Assembly: GCA_022840285.1 (NCBI GenBank)
Contig: JALHIE010000012.1
Location: 1 to 61,660 of the forward strand
DNA from: Porphyromonadaceae bacterium
GTDB taxonomy: Bacteria; Bacteroidota; Bacteroidia; Bacteroidales; Dysgonomonadaceae
DNA length: 61,660 nt
Direction: 5' to 3'
In this document: in pieces, positions 1 through 8,261 of the stretch
Layout of the letters: each line of letters opens with the position of its first letter
Numbering within the stretch: the stretch's first letter is position 1
Program-made: the position numbers and the translations under genes
Notes under the pieces: generated by a model
Told to the model about the DNA's origin: nothing
What the model saw: only the letters and a program-made list of their open reading frames with translations
The model's database searches: none

Positions 1-102
1 TGAAAAGAAAATAAAACGGTATCTCTCGAAAAAAAAGAGAAATTCCGCTTTGAAAACTATTAACTTGAGTTGGGAATTTCAAATGAGATTTTTAAGTTAA
101 CT

Positions 103-783
103 ATGAAACAGGTTTTTAAATTTTTCGGCATCGCTATCTTAGGTGGTGCTCTGGTATTGTCCGGTTGTGGAACAAGCAACACGGTAAAAGGTACAGGTAT
201 TGGTGCAGGCGCAGGTGCAGCAGTAGGCGCTGGAGTAGGGGCAATTGCAGGCGGTGGTAAGGGCGCTGCCTGGGGTGCGGGAATCGGTGCGGTTCTCGGT
301 GGAGCTGCCGGTGCCATCATCGGAAACAAGATGGATAAACAGGCTGCAGAGCTGGAACAGATTGAAGGAGCACAGGTTGAAAAAATCAACGAAGGCGAAG
401 CAATTAAGGTTACTTTCGAATCGGGAATCCTTTTCGCCACCAACTCAAGCACCCTGAATACAGTATCCCGCGCATCCTTGGATAAGTTTGCCACCTCTCT
501 GCTGAACAACCCCGATACGGATGTAAAGATCTACGGGCATACAGACAGTACGGGCAGTGATGCTATCAATAATCCGCTTTCTGATCGTCGTGCAGAATCT
601 GTTTACAACTACCTGGTATCTAAAGGAGTATCGGGTACTCGTATGGCTTCTCAAGGTTTCGGATCAACCCAACCGGTTGCCGACAACAGTACAGTGTCCG
701 GCAGGGCCCAGAACCGCCGTGTGGAAGTTTTCATTCTTCCAAATGCCAAGATGGTAAAAGAAGCCCAGGAACAGGCAAAATAA
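103..783 (+). CDS. OmpA-family lipoprotein with glycine-zipper domain
   Basis: This is a 226-residue predicted lipoprotein that anchors in the outer membrane and binds peptidoglycan. Residues 1-21 form a signal peptide ending in a lipobox (LSGC, Cys22). Residues 31-75 are a Gly/Ala-rich glycine zipper (repeated GAGAGA/GxGxG pattern). Residues about 100-213 are an OmpA C-terminal domain with the peptidoglycan-binding motif GHTDSTG (145-151) and the NRRVEV motif (204-209). The layout resembles the YiaD family. I chose the ATG at 103 over an upstream TTG at 70 because only the former puts the signal peptide at the N-terminus. A terminator follows at 806. The family assignment is secure; a specific cellular role is not shown. 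Confidence 0.92.
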   Translation: MKQVFKFFGIAILGGALVLSGCGTSNTVKGTGIGAGAGAAVGAGVGAIAGGGKGAAWGAGIGAVLGGAAGAIIGNKMDKQAAELEQIEGAQVEKINEGEAIKVTFESGILFATNSSTLNTVSRASLDKFATSLLNNPDTDVKIYGHTDSTGSDAINNPLSDRRAESVYNYLVSKGVSGTRMASQGFGSTQPVADNSTVSGRAQNRRVEVFILPNAKMVKEAQEQAK

Positions 784-805
784 TTCACTGGAGATCAATG
801 ATATA

Positions 806-840
806 AAATCGCATTATCGGTTACGGTAGTGCGATTTTTA
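806..840 (+). terminator. Rho-independent terminator after the OmpA-like gene
   Basis: An 8-bp inverted repeat AAATCGCA (806-813) / TGCGATTT (830-837) is followed by further T residues, 22 bp past the stop codon at 783. It separates the lipoprotein gene from the next gene. Confidence 0.75.
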
Positions 841-853
841 ATTAAGAAGCAAC

Positions 854-1330
854 ATGGCTGAAGAGATAATTGTTCCGGAAAGAATTTCCAAAACAGAAAA
901 ATACGAGGTTTTAATCCTGCAATTGAAACCATTGGTAGAATCTGAAGCGGATGTGATAGCCAATATGGCAAACCTATCTGCAGCCTTAAAGGAAGTGTTT
1001 GGGTTCTTTTGGGTAGGATTTTATATCGTCAGGGGTGAACAACTGGTGCTTGGCCCTTTTCAGGGCCCGGTTGCCTGTACACGCATCCGTTATGGAAAAG
1101 GAGTGTGTGGCATGGCATGGAAAGAGAAAAAGTCAATCCTTGTCCCCGATGTCGATAAATTTCCCGGACACATTGCTTGCAGTTCTTTGTCCAGGTCAGA
1201 AATTGTCATTCCTGTTTTTCATCACGGAAAAATTGCAGCGGTGCTGGATGTGGACAGTGAATTTCTCAATCATTTTAATAAAACGGATGAGAAATACCTG
1301 TCGGAAATAGCGGGATGGATCAAATTTTGA
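854..1330 (+). CDS. msrC: Free methionine-(R)-sulfoxide reductase (GAF-type)
   Basis: This is a 158-residue single GAF-domain protein of the fRMsr family, which reduces free methionine-R-sulfoxide in the cytoplasm as part of oxidative damage repair. It has Cys75, Cys85 and Cys109. Their 10- and 24-residue spacing equals that of the three redox cysteines of the E. coli enzyme (Cys84, Cys94, Cys118). The surrounding motifs ACTRI, GVCGMAW and IACSS also fit, as does the C-terminal VLDVDS strand. The length is normal for the family. The ATG at 854 has no better in-frame alternative. The gene lies alone between a terminator and the tRNA-Gly promoter. The three-cysteine pattern argues against a signalling GAF domain. 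Confidence 0.9.
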   Translation: MAEEIIVPERISKTEKYEVLILQLKPLVESEADVIANMANLSAALKEVFGFFWVGFYIVRGEQLVLGPFQGPVACTRIRYGKGVCGMAWKEKKSILVPDVDKFPGHIACSSLSRSEIVIPVFHHGKIAAVLDVDSEFLNHFNKTDEKYLSEIAGWIKF

Positions 1331-1362
1331 CAAATAAATTTCTGAAGTTCAAAAAAACAAAT

Positions 1363-1370
1363 TATCTTTG
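1363..1370 (+). promoter_or_regulatory. Bacteroidota -7 element for the tRNA-Gly unit
   Basis: TATCTTTG at 1363-1370 matches the Bacteroidota -7 consensus TAnnTTTG; no clear -33 TTTG lies at the usual distance. Transcription would begin near 1376, just before a 7-bp hairpin (ATTCGGC 1379-1385 / GCCGAAT 1393-1399). No second promoter-like element is evident between here and the intact tRNA at 1529. Confidence 0.6.
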
Positions 1371-1420
1371 CAACAGAAATTCGGCCCTGTCCGCCGAATC
1401 CGAACAAAACAAGTCCGTTT

Positions 1421-1456
1421 GCGGAAATAGCTCAGTTGGTAGAGCATAACCTTGCC
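1421..1456 (+). pseudogene. Truncated tRNA-Gly copy (5' half only)
   Basis: These 36 bases are identical to the first 36 bases of the intact tRNA-Gly at 1529: the acceptor 5' strand, the whole D arm, the anticodon-stem 5' strand and the loop through anticodon GCC. After 1456 the sequences diverge, and no T arm or acceptor 3' strand follows, so it cannot fold as a tRNA. Instead, 1447-1486 can form an imperfect hairpin: TAACCTTGCC with CCAAG on the left and CTTGGCAAG with TTA on the right, with small bulges. It may be a duplication relic or a tRNA-like leader element. Confidence 0.85.
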
Positions 1457-1487
1457 CCAAGAGGAAGAGATTACCTTGGCAAGTTAA

Positions 1488-1515
1488 CCGGTGAAGAGTC
1501 ACCGGAGTGTTTTTT
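1488..1515 (+). terminator. Terminator-like hairpin between tRNA half and intact tRNA-Gly
   Basis: A perfect 7-bp stem CCGGTGA (1488-1494) / TCACCGG (1499-1505) with a 4-base loop is followed, after AGTG, by six T residues (1510-1515). Only 13 bases separate the T-run from the intact tRNA. If it terminates, tRNA-Gly expression depends on read-through. The 4-base spacer before the T-run weakens the prediction. Confidence 0.55.
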
Positions 1516-1528
1516 ACAGAAAATCATT

Positions 1529-1604
1529 GCGGAAATAGCTCAGTTGGTAGAGCATAACCTTGCCAAGGTTAGGGTCGCGAGTTCGAGTCTCGTTTTCCGC
1601 TCCA
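1529..1604 (+). tRNA. tRNA-Gly (anticodon GCC), CCA encoded
   Basis: The full cloverleaf is visible. The acceptor stem is GCGGAAA/TTTCCGC, the D stem GCTC/GAGC, the anticodon stem TAACC/GGTTA with loop TTGCCAA (anticodon GCC), and the T stem GCGAG/CTCGT with a TTCGAGT loop. The discriminator T at 1601 is followed by an encoded CCA (1602-1604). A truncated copy and a terminator-like hairpin lie immediately upstream, and a 15-bp hairpin follows. Confidence 0.97.
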
Positions 1605-1610
1605 ATGTTT

Positions 1611-1647
1611 ATATACGCTCCAAAAACCACTGTTTTGGAGCGTATAT
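1611..1647 (+). terminator. Long perfect hairpin downstream of tRNA-Gly
   Basis: A perfect 15-bp inverted repeat, 1611-1625 / 1633-1647, with a 7-base loop (ACCACTG) begins 7 bases after the tRNA CCA. Only a weak T-rich tail follows, so it may act as terminator or as a 3' processing and stability element. Confidence 0.7.
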
Positions 1648-1721
1648 TGCTTTAACAGCCCAGGTCTGATTAAATTGAATTAAAAACGATACCGATTTTA
1701 CTAAATTAAATTTAAAGCAAC

Positions 1722-2792
1722 ATGAAAAAAGTCCCTGTTTTTTTAATGTTATGCAGTGTATTATCGCTTCATGCACAACTCCGTAACAGCGATGTGTACG
1801 AGATAACAGAGATGGATCAGTCACGTGTGAGAAACGAGATTCATATCCCCGATGTAAACGGTTTTAAAACATTAAAATGCGATTTTCACATCCACACCGT
1901 TTTTTCCGACGGGAAAGTCTGGCCCGATATCCGGGTAGCAGAGGCCTGGCAGGAGGGATTGGATGCAGTTGCCATAACCGATCACATTGAGTATCGGCCG
2001 AACAAGGAGACCCTTAAGGGAGATTTGAACGAATCGTACAAAATTGCCAAAAGAGCCGGGGATGCCACCGGATTTATGGTTATTCACGGAACAGAAATTA
2101 CCCGAAGCAAACCCCTGGGGCATCTCAACGCGCTTTTTATCAGTGATGCCATGCCCATGGATGTAGAAGATCCCCTGGAGGCCATTGAGGAAGCTTTACG
2201 TCAAGATGCATTCATCATGTGGAATCACCCCGGCTGGCCAGATGACAAATCGACCCTTTACCCCGTTCACGAAGAACTGATAAAAGCCGGTAAAATTCAC
2301 GGTGTGGAAGTATTTAATTATATGGAATATTATCCGGTAACTTTCGACTGGAGCAAGAATAATAACCTGGCTTTTATGGCTAATACCGATATTCACGGCT
2401 TGATCAATACCGACTACGGTGCAGGGAACAAAATCCGTCCGATGACACTTGTTCTGGCCAAAGAACGAAACGTGGAAAGCATCAAGGAGGCTTTGTTTGC
2501 CAGACGAAGCATCGCTTATTTTCACGGTAAGCTGGCGGGCAAGCCGGAACACCTGAAAGGATTATTGAAAGCATCCCTTAAAGTACGCATCATTAATGAT
2601 AAGCAAGCAGAAGTAACTAATATCTCCGACATAACTTACCGGGCGACTGCCGGTAATAATTTGTATATTCTTCCAGCTCAAAAAACTATTCTAATGGCAA
2701 TTCCGGCGCCAGAAACCGTTTTCACCGTTGAGAACTGTCATACCGGAAGCAAAGAAAAATTAACGGTAACCGTATCGGATTTCGGTTTTTAA
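1722..2792 (+). CDS. Exported PHP-domain phosphoesterase (Sb-PDE-like)
   Basis: This is a 356-residue protein with a signal peptide (1-18, ending LHAQ), so it is exported to the periplasm. A PHP metallophosphoesterase domain starts near residue 50. Metal-binding positions are visible: HIHT (His56, His58), Asp63 in FSDG, DH at 87-88, Glu125 in IHGTE, His134, NHPGW, and NTDIHG. The C-terminal 80 residues form a small beta-rich tail. The closest family I recognise is the Sb-PDE-type phosphodiesterases annotated in Bacteroidota; the substrate is unknown. It is followed 33 bp later by a Gfo/Idh oxidoreductase on the same strand, probably co-transcribed. Confidence 0.82.
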   Translation: MKKVPVFLMLCSVLSLHAQLRNSDVYEITEMDQSRVRNEIHIPDVNGFKTLKCDFHIHTVFSDGKVWPDIRVAEAWQEGLDAVAITDHIEYRPNKETLKGDLNESYKIAKRAGDATGFMVIHGTEITRSKPLGHLNALFISDAMPMDVEDPLEAIEEALRQDAFIMWNHPGWPDDKSTLYPVHEELIKAGKIHGVEVFNYMEYYPVTFDWSKNNNLAFMANTDIHGLINTDYGAGNKIRPMTLVLAKERNVESIKEALFARRSIAYFHGKLAGKPEHLKGLLKASLKVRIINDKQAEVTNISDITYRATAGNNLYILPAQKTILMAIPAPETVFTVENCHTGSKEKLTVTVSDFGF

Positions 2793-2825
2793 ATAAAATC
2801 AATGACTCATTAAAGTAAATATCCT

Positions 2826-4097
2826 ATGGACAGACGAAATTTTATCAGAAACGTGTCAGCACTCTCAACACTGACCATTTTAAAACCCGAAATTGTTTTT
2901 GCATCCAATACGAATTCTGCCGTGAGGATCGGGCTGGTCGGGTGCGGTTCGCGTGCAACAGGGATACTGGGCAGCATGGCCGACAATGCCAATATTCATA
3001 TTACAGCCCTTGCCGATCTTTTTGAAGACAAAGTGATCAAAGGAATAGAATTTGCCAACGGGCTGAACAAAAAGAGGAACTATGCGGCAGTAGCAAAGAA
3101 CAAAACATATGTAGGATCCGATGCTTATCTCAGGTTATTGGAAAACAGGGAGGTAGATGCTGTCGTCATTGCTTCGCCCGGATACTCGCACCCTCAGATA
3201 CTGGAAGATACCGTAGCTGCCGGAAAGCATGTTTATTGCGAAAAACCCCTGGCGGTTGATGCAGACGGATGCAAGCAGATCATCCGGACAGCCAACAACA
3301 TCGGCGGACGGGTTTCTGCTTTTGACGGTTTTCAGATCCGTTACGCAACACCTTACGTTGAAATGGCTAAAAGAATAAAAAGAGGCGATATCGGCGACCT
3401 GGTTACCGTTCAACTCTACTATCTCTCATCAGGAGCAACTATAATACCTTACGAGAAGATGTCGTACGATGAAATGCGTATCCGGAACCACTACCATTTT
3501 CACGAAATATCGGGAGGTTGTTATCTCGACCAGGCCATACACATGATCGATGTTTGTAACTGGATTCTCGACGCCACCCCTCTCTACGCGATTGGTGACG
3601 GCAGTAAAAAGGGAGGTCCGGATTTCGGAAATGCCTGGACCAATTATCAGGTAATTTACAAATACCCCAACGACGTCAATGTTTCTGTTCATTCGTCCAA
3701 GTTTGGAAAAGTTTTTGGTGATGTCTGCGCCCGGTTCATCGGAACCCGAGGGTTGGCGGAAGCACATTACAGCGGCGGAGTCTTTATCAACGGGGATAAC
3801 AAATGGGATTCGGGGATTGTGCGTTCCGCGTCGGAACTGACTCCGGAATCCATTGCCAGAGGGGCCAGCTCCTCCTCCTTAGACGATGCAGATCCAAACA
3901 AAGGCAAGGCCTTTATCGAAAGCATTACCAGCGGGAAGTACCTGAACCAACTCGAATCGGGTTGCCACTCAACATTGAGTGCGATCCTGGGAAGAGAAGC
4001 TGCTTCGAGACAGGAAAAGATAACGTGGGACGAACTAATTTATACTCCCCAAAAAATTGACCCAAAATTGGATTTAAAACAGTTTTCGCGAAAATAA
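2826..4097 (+). CDS. Gfo/Idh/MocA-family oxidoreductase, exported (Tat-like signal)
   Basis: This is a 423-residue NAD(P)-dependent oxidoreductase. The N-terminus (DRRNFIRNVSALS) carries a twin-arginine motif followed by a short hydrophobic stretch, typical of Tat-exported Bacteroidota members of this family. The Rossmann motif GLVGCGSRATG lies at 36-46, and the EKP motif that ends the nucleotide-binding half at 139-141. The C-terminal half contains HYHFHEISGG and DQAIHMIDV, consistent with the catalytic alpha/beta domain. Such exported enzymes act on sugars or glycosides, but the sequence does not show which. It probably forms an operon with the upstream PHP gene. Confidence 0.88.
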   Translation: MDRRNFIRNVSALSTLTILKPEIVFASNTNSAVRIGLVGCGSRATGILGSMADNANIHITALADLFEDKVIKGIEFANGLNKKRNYAAVAKNKTYVGSDAYLRLLENREVDAVVIASPGYSHPQILEDTVAAGKHVYCEKPLAVDADGCKQIIRTANNIGGRVSAFDGFQIRYATPYVEMAKRIKRGDIGDLVTVQLYYLSSGATIIPYEKMSYDEMRIRNHYHFHEISGGCYLDQAIHMIDVCNWILDATPLYAIGDGSKKGGPDFGNAWTNYQVIYKYPNDVNVSVHSSKFGKVFGDVCARFIGTRGLAEAHYSGGVFINGDNKWDSGIVRSASELTPESIARGASSSSLDDADPNKGKAFIESITSGKYLNQLESGCHSTLSAILGREAASRQEKITWDELIYTPQKIDPKLDLKQFSRK

Positions 4098-4111
4098 AAG
4101 CTCGAAAATAT

Positions 4112-4142
4112 TTTGCAAGCGTTCAAAAAAGAGTTAACTTTG
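4112..4142 (+). promoter_or_regulatory. Bacteroidota promoter for the tRNA-Leu pair
   Basis: TTTG (4112-4115) and TAACTTTG (4135-4142) are separated by exactly 19 bases, an excellent match to the phylum consensus. The first tRNA-Leu begins 55 bases downstream. Confidence 0.85.
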
Positions 4143-4197
4143 CAGCCACAAAAAATAAATGCGGCAGAGGCTGCACCCTTTTACAGATAGTGAACTC

Positions 4198-4281
4198 GCC
4201 CGGATGGCGGAATTGGTAGACGCGCTAGTTTCAGGGACTAGTGTTGGAAACGATGTGCAGGTTCGAGTCCTGTTCCGGGCA
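4198..4281 (+). tRNA. tRNA-Leu (anticodon CAG)
   Basis: The acceptor stem is GCCCGGA/TCCGGGC and the anticodon stem CTAGT/ACTAG with loop TTCAGGG, giving anticodon CAG. It has a long class II variable arm and a TTCGAGT T loop. The discriminator A is at 4281 and no CCA is encoded. It is 16 bases upstream of a second tRNA-Leu, with which it shares a promoter and terminator. Confidence 0.97.
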
Positions 4282-4297
4282 CTTTGCCGTAATGTTT

Positions 4298-4381
4298 GCG
4301 CAGGTGGTGAAATTGGTATACACGCTACTTTGAGGGGGTAGTGCCGGTTACGGCGTGTGAGTTCGAGTCTCATCCTGCGCA
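4298..4381 (+). tRNA. tRNA-Leu (anticodon GAG)
   Basis: The acceptor stem is GCGCAGG/CCTGCGC and the anticodon stem CTACT/GGTAG with loop TTGAGGG, giving anticodon GAG. It has a class II variable arm, discriminator A at 4381 and no encoded CCA. It is the second gene of the tRNA-Leu unit. Confidence 0.97.
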
Positions 4382-4390
4382 CAAAAGAAA

Positions 4391-4427
4391 CAGGTATTCA
4401 AGAAATTGGATGCCTGTTTTTGTTTTT
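4391..4427 (+). terminator. Terminator of the tRNA-Leu unit
   Basis: A 9-bp stem CAGGTATTC (4391-4399) / GGATGCCTG (4408-4416), including two G-T pairs, is followed by TTTTTGTTTTT. Confidence 0.85.
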
Positions 4428-4450
4428 ACCGGGAAAAAAGATAACTTAGC

Positions 4451-5965
4451 ATGTTAAAACCGATGAAAATGAAAATACTCACTGCCGAACAAATCAGAGA
4501 GATTGACTTAAAGACAACTGCCTCCGAAAACATTTCTTCACTGGAACTGATGAAGAGAGCGTCAAAGGCTTTTTTCGACTGGTTTACAACGAGGTTTACC
4601 GATAAAAACCTTCCTGTTTCGGTATTTTCCGGAACGGGAAATAACGGCGGTGACGGATTGGTTGTCGCCAGAATGCTTCAGAAATCGGGATACAAGGTCA
4701 ATGTTTTTATTGTAGAATACAGTCGGCACTATTCCGAAGATTGCGCACACAATGTTCGCCGCGCCAAAGTTGAAAATATTTCAATTAAGAGAATTGCTTC
4801 AACCGATGATATACCTTCCTTGTCCGGTTTTGAGATAATTATTGATGCTATCTTCGGGACAGGGCTTAATCGGGAAGTGACAGGCATAGCCCGTGAAGTG
4901 ATTAAAAGAATCAACGGGAGCGGGAAAAAAATCGTCAGTATCGACGTACCGAGCGGACTGTCAATGGACGGAAAAACTCATTTTGCCGTTCAAGCCACGG
5001 AAACGGTAACGATGCAGATACCCAAACTTGCATTGTATCTGCCCGATAACCGAAGTTTTACCGGAGAGGTGTACCTGATAAACATTGGATTAAACGAAAA
5101 AGCCATCGATGATGCGAAAACATCATTTTATCTTATTACAAAAAATGAAACAAGGGGGTTGTTGAAACCGCTGGAAAAATTTGCTCATAAAGGTACTCAG
5201 GGACACAGTATGCTTATCGGCGGAAGCATCGGCAAGATCGGTTCAGTCTGCCTTGCATCCAAAGCTGCGTTGAAAACCGGATGCGGATTGGTCACTGCGT
5301 TTGTACCTAAATGCGGAACACCTGTTCTTCAAGCCGCTTTTCCCGAAGCAATGGTGATCGAAGACCGCAACGATACATACATCACGGGAATCGACTTTAC
5401 CATTCATCCGGATGCCATCGGAGCCGGTGTGGGCTTAGGCGAATTACCGGAAACGCAACACGCCTTTTACCGTTTTCTACAACAGAACAAAGCCTCTTTG
5501 GTGATCGATGCCGACGGATTGAATATCTTGTCGAAGAACAAGGAATGGTTAACCCTGTTGCCTCCGGAAACGATCTTAACCCCTCATCCTAAAGAGCTTT
5601 TCAGACTTATCGGGGAATGGCGCGAAGATTATGACAAGATACGAAAAACAATAGCATTCGCAAAACAACACCGGTTAATTATCGTGCTGAAAGGAGCTCA
5701 CTCGATGATCATAGACCCGGAAAATGTTTATGTCAACAGTACCGGAACTCCGGCATTGGCTACAGCCGGAAGCGGAGATGTTCTGACAGGCATCATCACA
5801 GGATTGCTCGCACAAGGGTATAAACCATTGGAAGCGGCTAAAGTGGGTGTTTTTATTCACGGTTTAACGGCCAACCTGTCTGCAACGAGGATTCACGCCC
5901 GGAGCTTCCTGGCTTCCGACATTATCGATAACATTGGAAATGCCTACTTTGAAATAGAAAAATGA
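4451..5965 (+). CDS. nnr: Bifunctional NAD(P)H-hydrate epimerase/dehydratase
   Basis: This 504-residue cytoplasmic enzyme repairs damaged NADHX and NADPHX. The N-terminal half (about 1-215) is a YjeF_N epimerase domain with the loop GTGNNGGDG at 61-69. The C-terminal half (about 235-500) is the ribokinase-like ADP-dependent dehydratase with TPHPKEL and the nucleotide-binding GSGDVLTGI at 440-448. Length and order match the E. coli fusion. Three in-frame ATGs (4451, 4463, 4469) are possible starts; the later ones give a more typical N-terminus (MKILTAEQ). It stands alone after the tRNA-Leu terminator. Confidence 0.95.
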   Translation: MLKPMKMKILTAEQIREIDLKTTASENISSLELMKRASKAFFDWFTTRFTDKNLPVSVFSGTGNNGGDGLVVARMLQKSGYKVNVFIVEYSRHYSEDCAHNVRRAKVENISIKRIASTDDIPSLSGFEIIIDAIFGTGLNREVTGIAREVIKRINGSGKKIVSIDVPSGLSMDGKTHFAVQATETVTMQIPKLALYLPDNRSFTGEVYLINIGLNEKAIDDAKTSFYLITKNETRGLLKPLEKFAHKGTQGHSMLIGGSIGKIGSVCLASKAALKTGCGLVTAFVPKCGTPVLQAAFPEAMVIEDRNDTYITGIDFTIHPDAIGAGVGLGELPETQHAFYRFLQQNKASLVIDADGLNILSKNKEWLTLLPPETILTPHPKELFRLIGEWREDYDKIRKTIAFAKQHRLIIVLKGAHSMIIDPENVYVNSTGTPALATAGSGDVLTGIITGLLAQGYKPLEAAKVGVFIHGLTANLSATRIHARSFLASDIIDNIGNAYFEIEK

Positions 5966-6031
5966 CTGTCCACCGGATGGAAATCGCATTGAAATATAGC
6001 TATATAAAAGTACACAATATAATTGGAGGAT

Positions 6032-8116
6032 ATGAAAAAGGTTGACGGAATTCTTGTGATGCTGATCCTCTCCTTTCATGTTGGAGTAGGGCAGGAGCTG
6101 TTTGTTTCTCCGTCAGGGAGCGACAGGAACAGTGGAACAATGGATCAGCCATTGGCCTCGTTGTCAGGATCGCGCGACAGGGTCCGCGAACTGCGTCGGC
6201 AGGGTGCTGTAACGGATACGGTGTTTGTGAAGCTTCTTCCCGGCACCTATACCCTGACAGAGCCGTTTACCTTAACGGAAGATGATGCCGGCACGGCAAC
6301 ATCGCCCGTGATTTATACTGCTGCCACAGAGGAGCGGCCCCTTATTTGCGGCGGCATCGAAGCAGCTCCGTTTGAAGCAGTCAATCCCAATCTGTGGCGG
6401 GTGTTTGTCCCTGAAACGCGTTTCGGATTCCGTTTCGAGCAATTGTTTATCAACGGTGAACGGCGCTTCAGGGCGCAAACGCCCAATCGCGGTGAATTTT
6501 GCAAAATCAGGCACACCGAAACCGACACCCTTAGCCGGGGAAAGATCCCCGATTTTGTTCTGCAACGGATTTACCCGATGCCCGAGGATATCCATATCCT
6601 GCACGACATTGAACCCGGTGAATTGGAGAATGTTGTATTGGCATTTAACCATTATTGGACGTATACCCGGAAAATACCGGATTACCTGGGACTGAGAGAC
6701 AGTTGCTGGTATATCTCGGGGCAAGGGCTGGCATGGAGTTTCGGGATCAAGGAAAACGGACGGTACATCGTGGAGAACTACCGGAAAGCATTGGATGCCC
6801 CCGGTGAATGGTTTTTGGATAGCGAAGGCTGGTTGTGGTATGTTCCGATGCCGGGCGAGAAGCTAGATCAGACACACTGCGTGATGCCTGTGACTGAGCA
6901 GTTCATCTCCATAAAAGGAAAACCCGGTTCTCCGGTACAACATGTCCGGTTTAAAAATATCCGGTTTGAGGTGTGCGGTTACCGTACTCCCCCGCAAGGC
7001 TATACAGACCCACAGGCTGCTGTATCCATTGAGGCTGCCGTGATGCTTGATTATGCACAGCATATTGATTTTCTGAATTGCGATATTGCGCATACAGGTA
7101 CCCACGGTATCTGGTTTAGGGAACAATGCCGCCATTCAAGTATTGAACATTGCTACATCCGTGACCTGGGAGGAGGAGGTGTTAAGATCGGCACCCCGGT
7201 AATTCCCTCCGAAGAGCAATTAACGAAAGAGATTACGGTCCACAACAACATCATCCATCACGGCGGATACCTTTTCCCGCCGGGAGTTGGTGTAATCATT
7301 TTTAACGGAAGCGATAATAACATCACACACAACGATATAGGCGATTTCCGTTACTCGGGTGTGTCGGCAGGATGGGTATGGGGGTATTCCCACAGCCCAA
7401 CAAAACGAAATACCATTGCCTACAACCGTATTCACCACTTGGGTTGGGGTGAACTGTGCGATATGGGGGGAGTCTATCTGCTGGGTGCCTCCGAAGGGAC
7501 CACTGTAAACAACAACGTAATTCACGATATCTATTCCTACGATTACGGTGGATGGGGATTATATACGGATGAGGGCGCTTACGGCATCGTACTGGAAAAC
7601 AACCTGGTGTACAATTGTAAAAGTTCGGGCTTCCACCAACATTACGGAAAGAACAACATCGTTCGCAACAACATTTTTGCATTCAATCTCAATTATCAAA
7701 TCCAGTTTTCACGCTTGGAAGAGCATTTGTCCTATTCGTTTACCAACAACATCGTTTACTTTGACAAGGGCAGCCTAATCACGTTCAGCAATGAGAATGC
7801 CTTTCAAAAAGCCAACATTCTGTATGACCGTAACTGCTACTGGGATACACGAGGAAAGGAACCTGTTTTTTACGGCCACGCATTTGCCGAATGGAAAAAA
7901 CTGGGAAGAGACGTACACTCTGTAGTGGCAGACCCCCTGTTTCTGGATCCTAAAAACCACGATTTCCGATTCAGGAACAGGTCTGTCTTACGGAAAATCA
8001 ACTTCAAACCATTCGATTACTCACAAGCAGGTGTTATCGGAAGCAACGAATGGAAACAGAAGGCAGAGATGTCTCCCGAATTGCTTCAACAGTTTCAAAC
8101 ATTGTATCGCAGGTAA
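6032..8116 (+). CDS. Secreted right-handed parallel beta-helix protein
   Basis: This is a 694-residue secreted protein. The ATG at 6032 was chosen over a TTG at 6023 because GGAGGA (6025-6030) lies just upstream of it and would serve as its ribosome-binding site, though very closely spaced. A signal peptide (1-22) is followed by LFVSPSGSDRNSGT, the entry motif of many polysaccharide-active beta-helix enzymes, and by many Asn-rich coils (e.g. NNIIHH, NNLVYN, RNNIFAFN) in residues 300-560. The fold is clear. The activity is not, although a glycoside hydrolase such as GH141 or a lyase-like enzyme is plausible. No T9SS C-terminal sorting domain is evident. Confidence 0.75.
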   Translation: MKKVDGILVMLILSFHVGVGQELFVSPSGSDRNSGTMDQPLASLSGSRDRVRELRRQGAVTDTVFVKLLPGTYTLTEPFTLTEDDAGTATSPVIYTAATEERPLICGGIEAAPFEAVNPNLWRVFVPETRFGFRFEQLFINGERRFRAQTPNRGEFCKIRHTETDTLSRGKIPDFVLQRIYPMPEDIHILHDIEPGELENVVLAFNHYWTYTRKIPDYLGLRDSCWYISGQGLAWSFGIKENGRYIVENYRKALDAPGEWFLDSEGWLWYVPMPGEKLDQTHCVMPVTEQFISIKGKPGSPVQHVRFKNIRFEVCGYRTPPQGYTDPQAAVSIEAAVMLDYAQHIDFLNCDIAHTGTHGIWFREQCRHSSIEHCYIRDLGGGGVKIGTPVIPSEEQLTKEITVHNNIIHHGGYLFPPGVGVIIFNGSDNNITHNDIGDFRYSGVSAGWVWGYSHSPTKRNTIAYNRIHHLGWGELCDMGGVYLLGASEGTTVNNNVIHDIYSYDYGGWGLYTDEGAYGIVLENNLVYNCKSSGFHQHYGKNNIVRNNIFAFNLNYQIQFSRLEEHLSYSFTNNIVYFDKGSLITFSNENAFQKANILYDRNCYWDTRGKEPVFYGHAFAEWKKLGRDVHSVVADPLFLDPKNHDFRFRNRSVLRKINFKPFDYSQAGVIGSNEWKQKAEMSPELLQQFQTLYRR

Positions 8117-8150
8117 GGATAAAACCTTTATTGATTTAATCTCCATATAT

Positions 8151-8181
8151 TTTGTAATTCCGTAAAAATAATGTACCTTTG
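8151..8181 (+). promoter_or_regulatory. Promoter of rplU-rpmA
   Basis: TTTG (8151-8154), 19 bases, then TACCTTTG (8174-8181), with the same spacing as the tRNA-Leu promoter. It leaves a leader of about 75 bases before rplU, with GC-rich stretches that may be structured; I recognise no named leader motif in it. Confidence 0.85.
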
Positions 8182-8261
8182 CACCTCGATTCGCCAATAG
8201 GCCCAATAAGCAGGGGCACAACGCCACTCGCCTCAGGCATGTAACGTATAAGTTATTCAAT

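Noticed and set aside
190..330. Gly/Ala-rich repeated bases near the start of the window, resembling a tandem repeat
   Set aside because: They encode the glycine zipper of the OmpA-type lipoprotein; an irregular protein-level repeat, not a DNA repeat array.
1436..1669. 77-codon frame across the tRNA-Gly region
   Set aside because: It reads through the tRNA half copy and the tRNA itself; not a protein.
8182..8261. Known L21 leader riboregulator in the rplU 5' leader
   Set aside because: The leader is GC-rich and may fold, but I could not match it to a defined ribosomal-protein leader motif.
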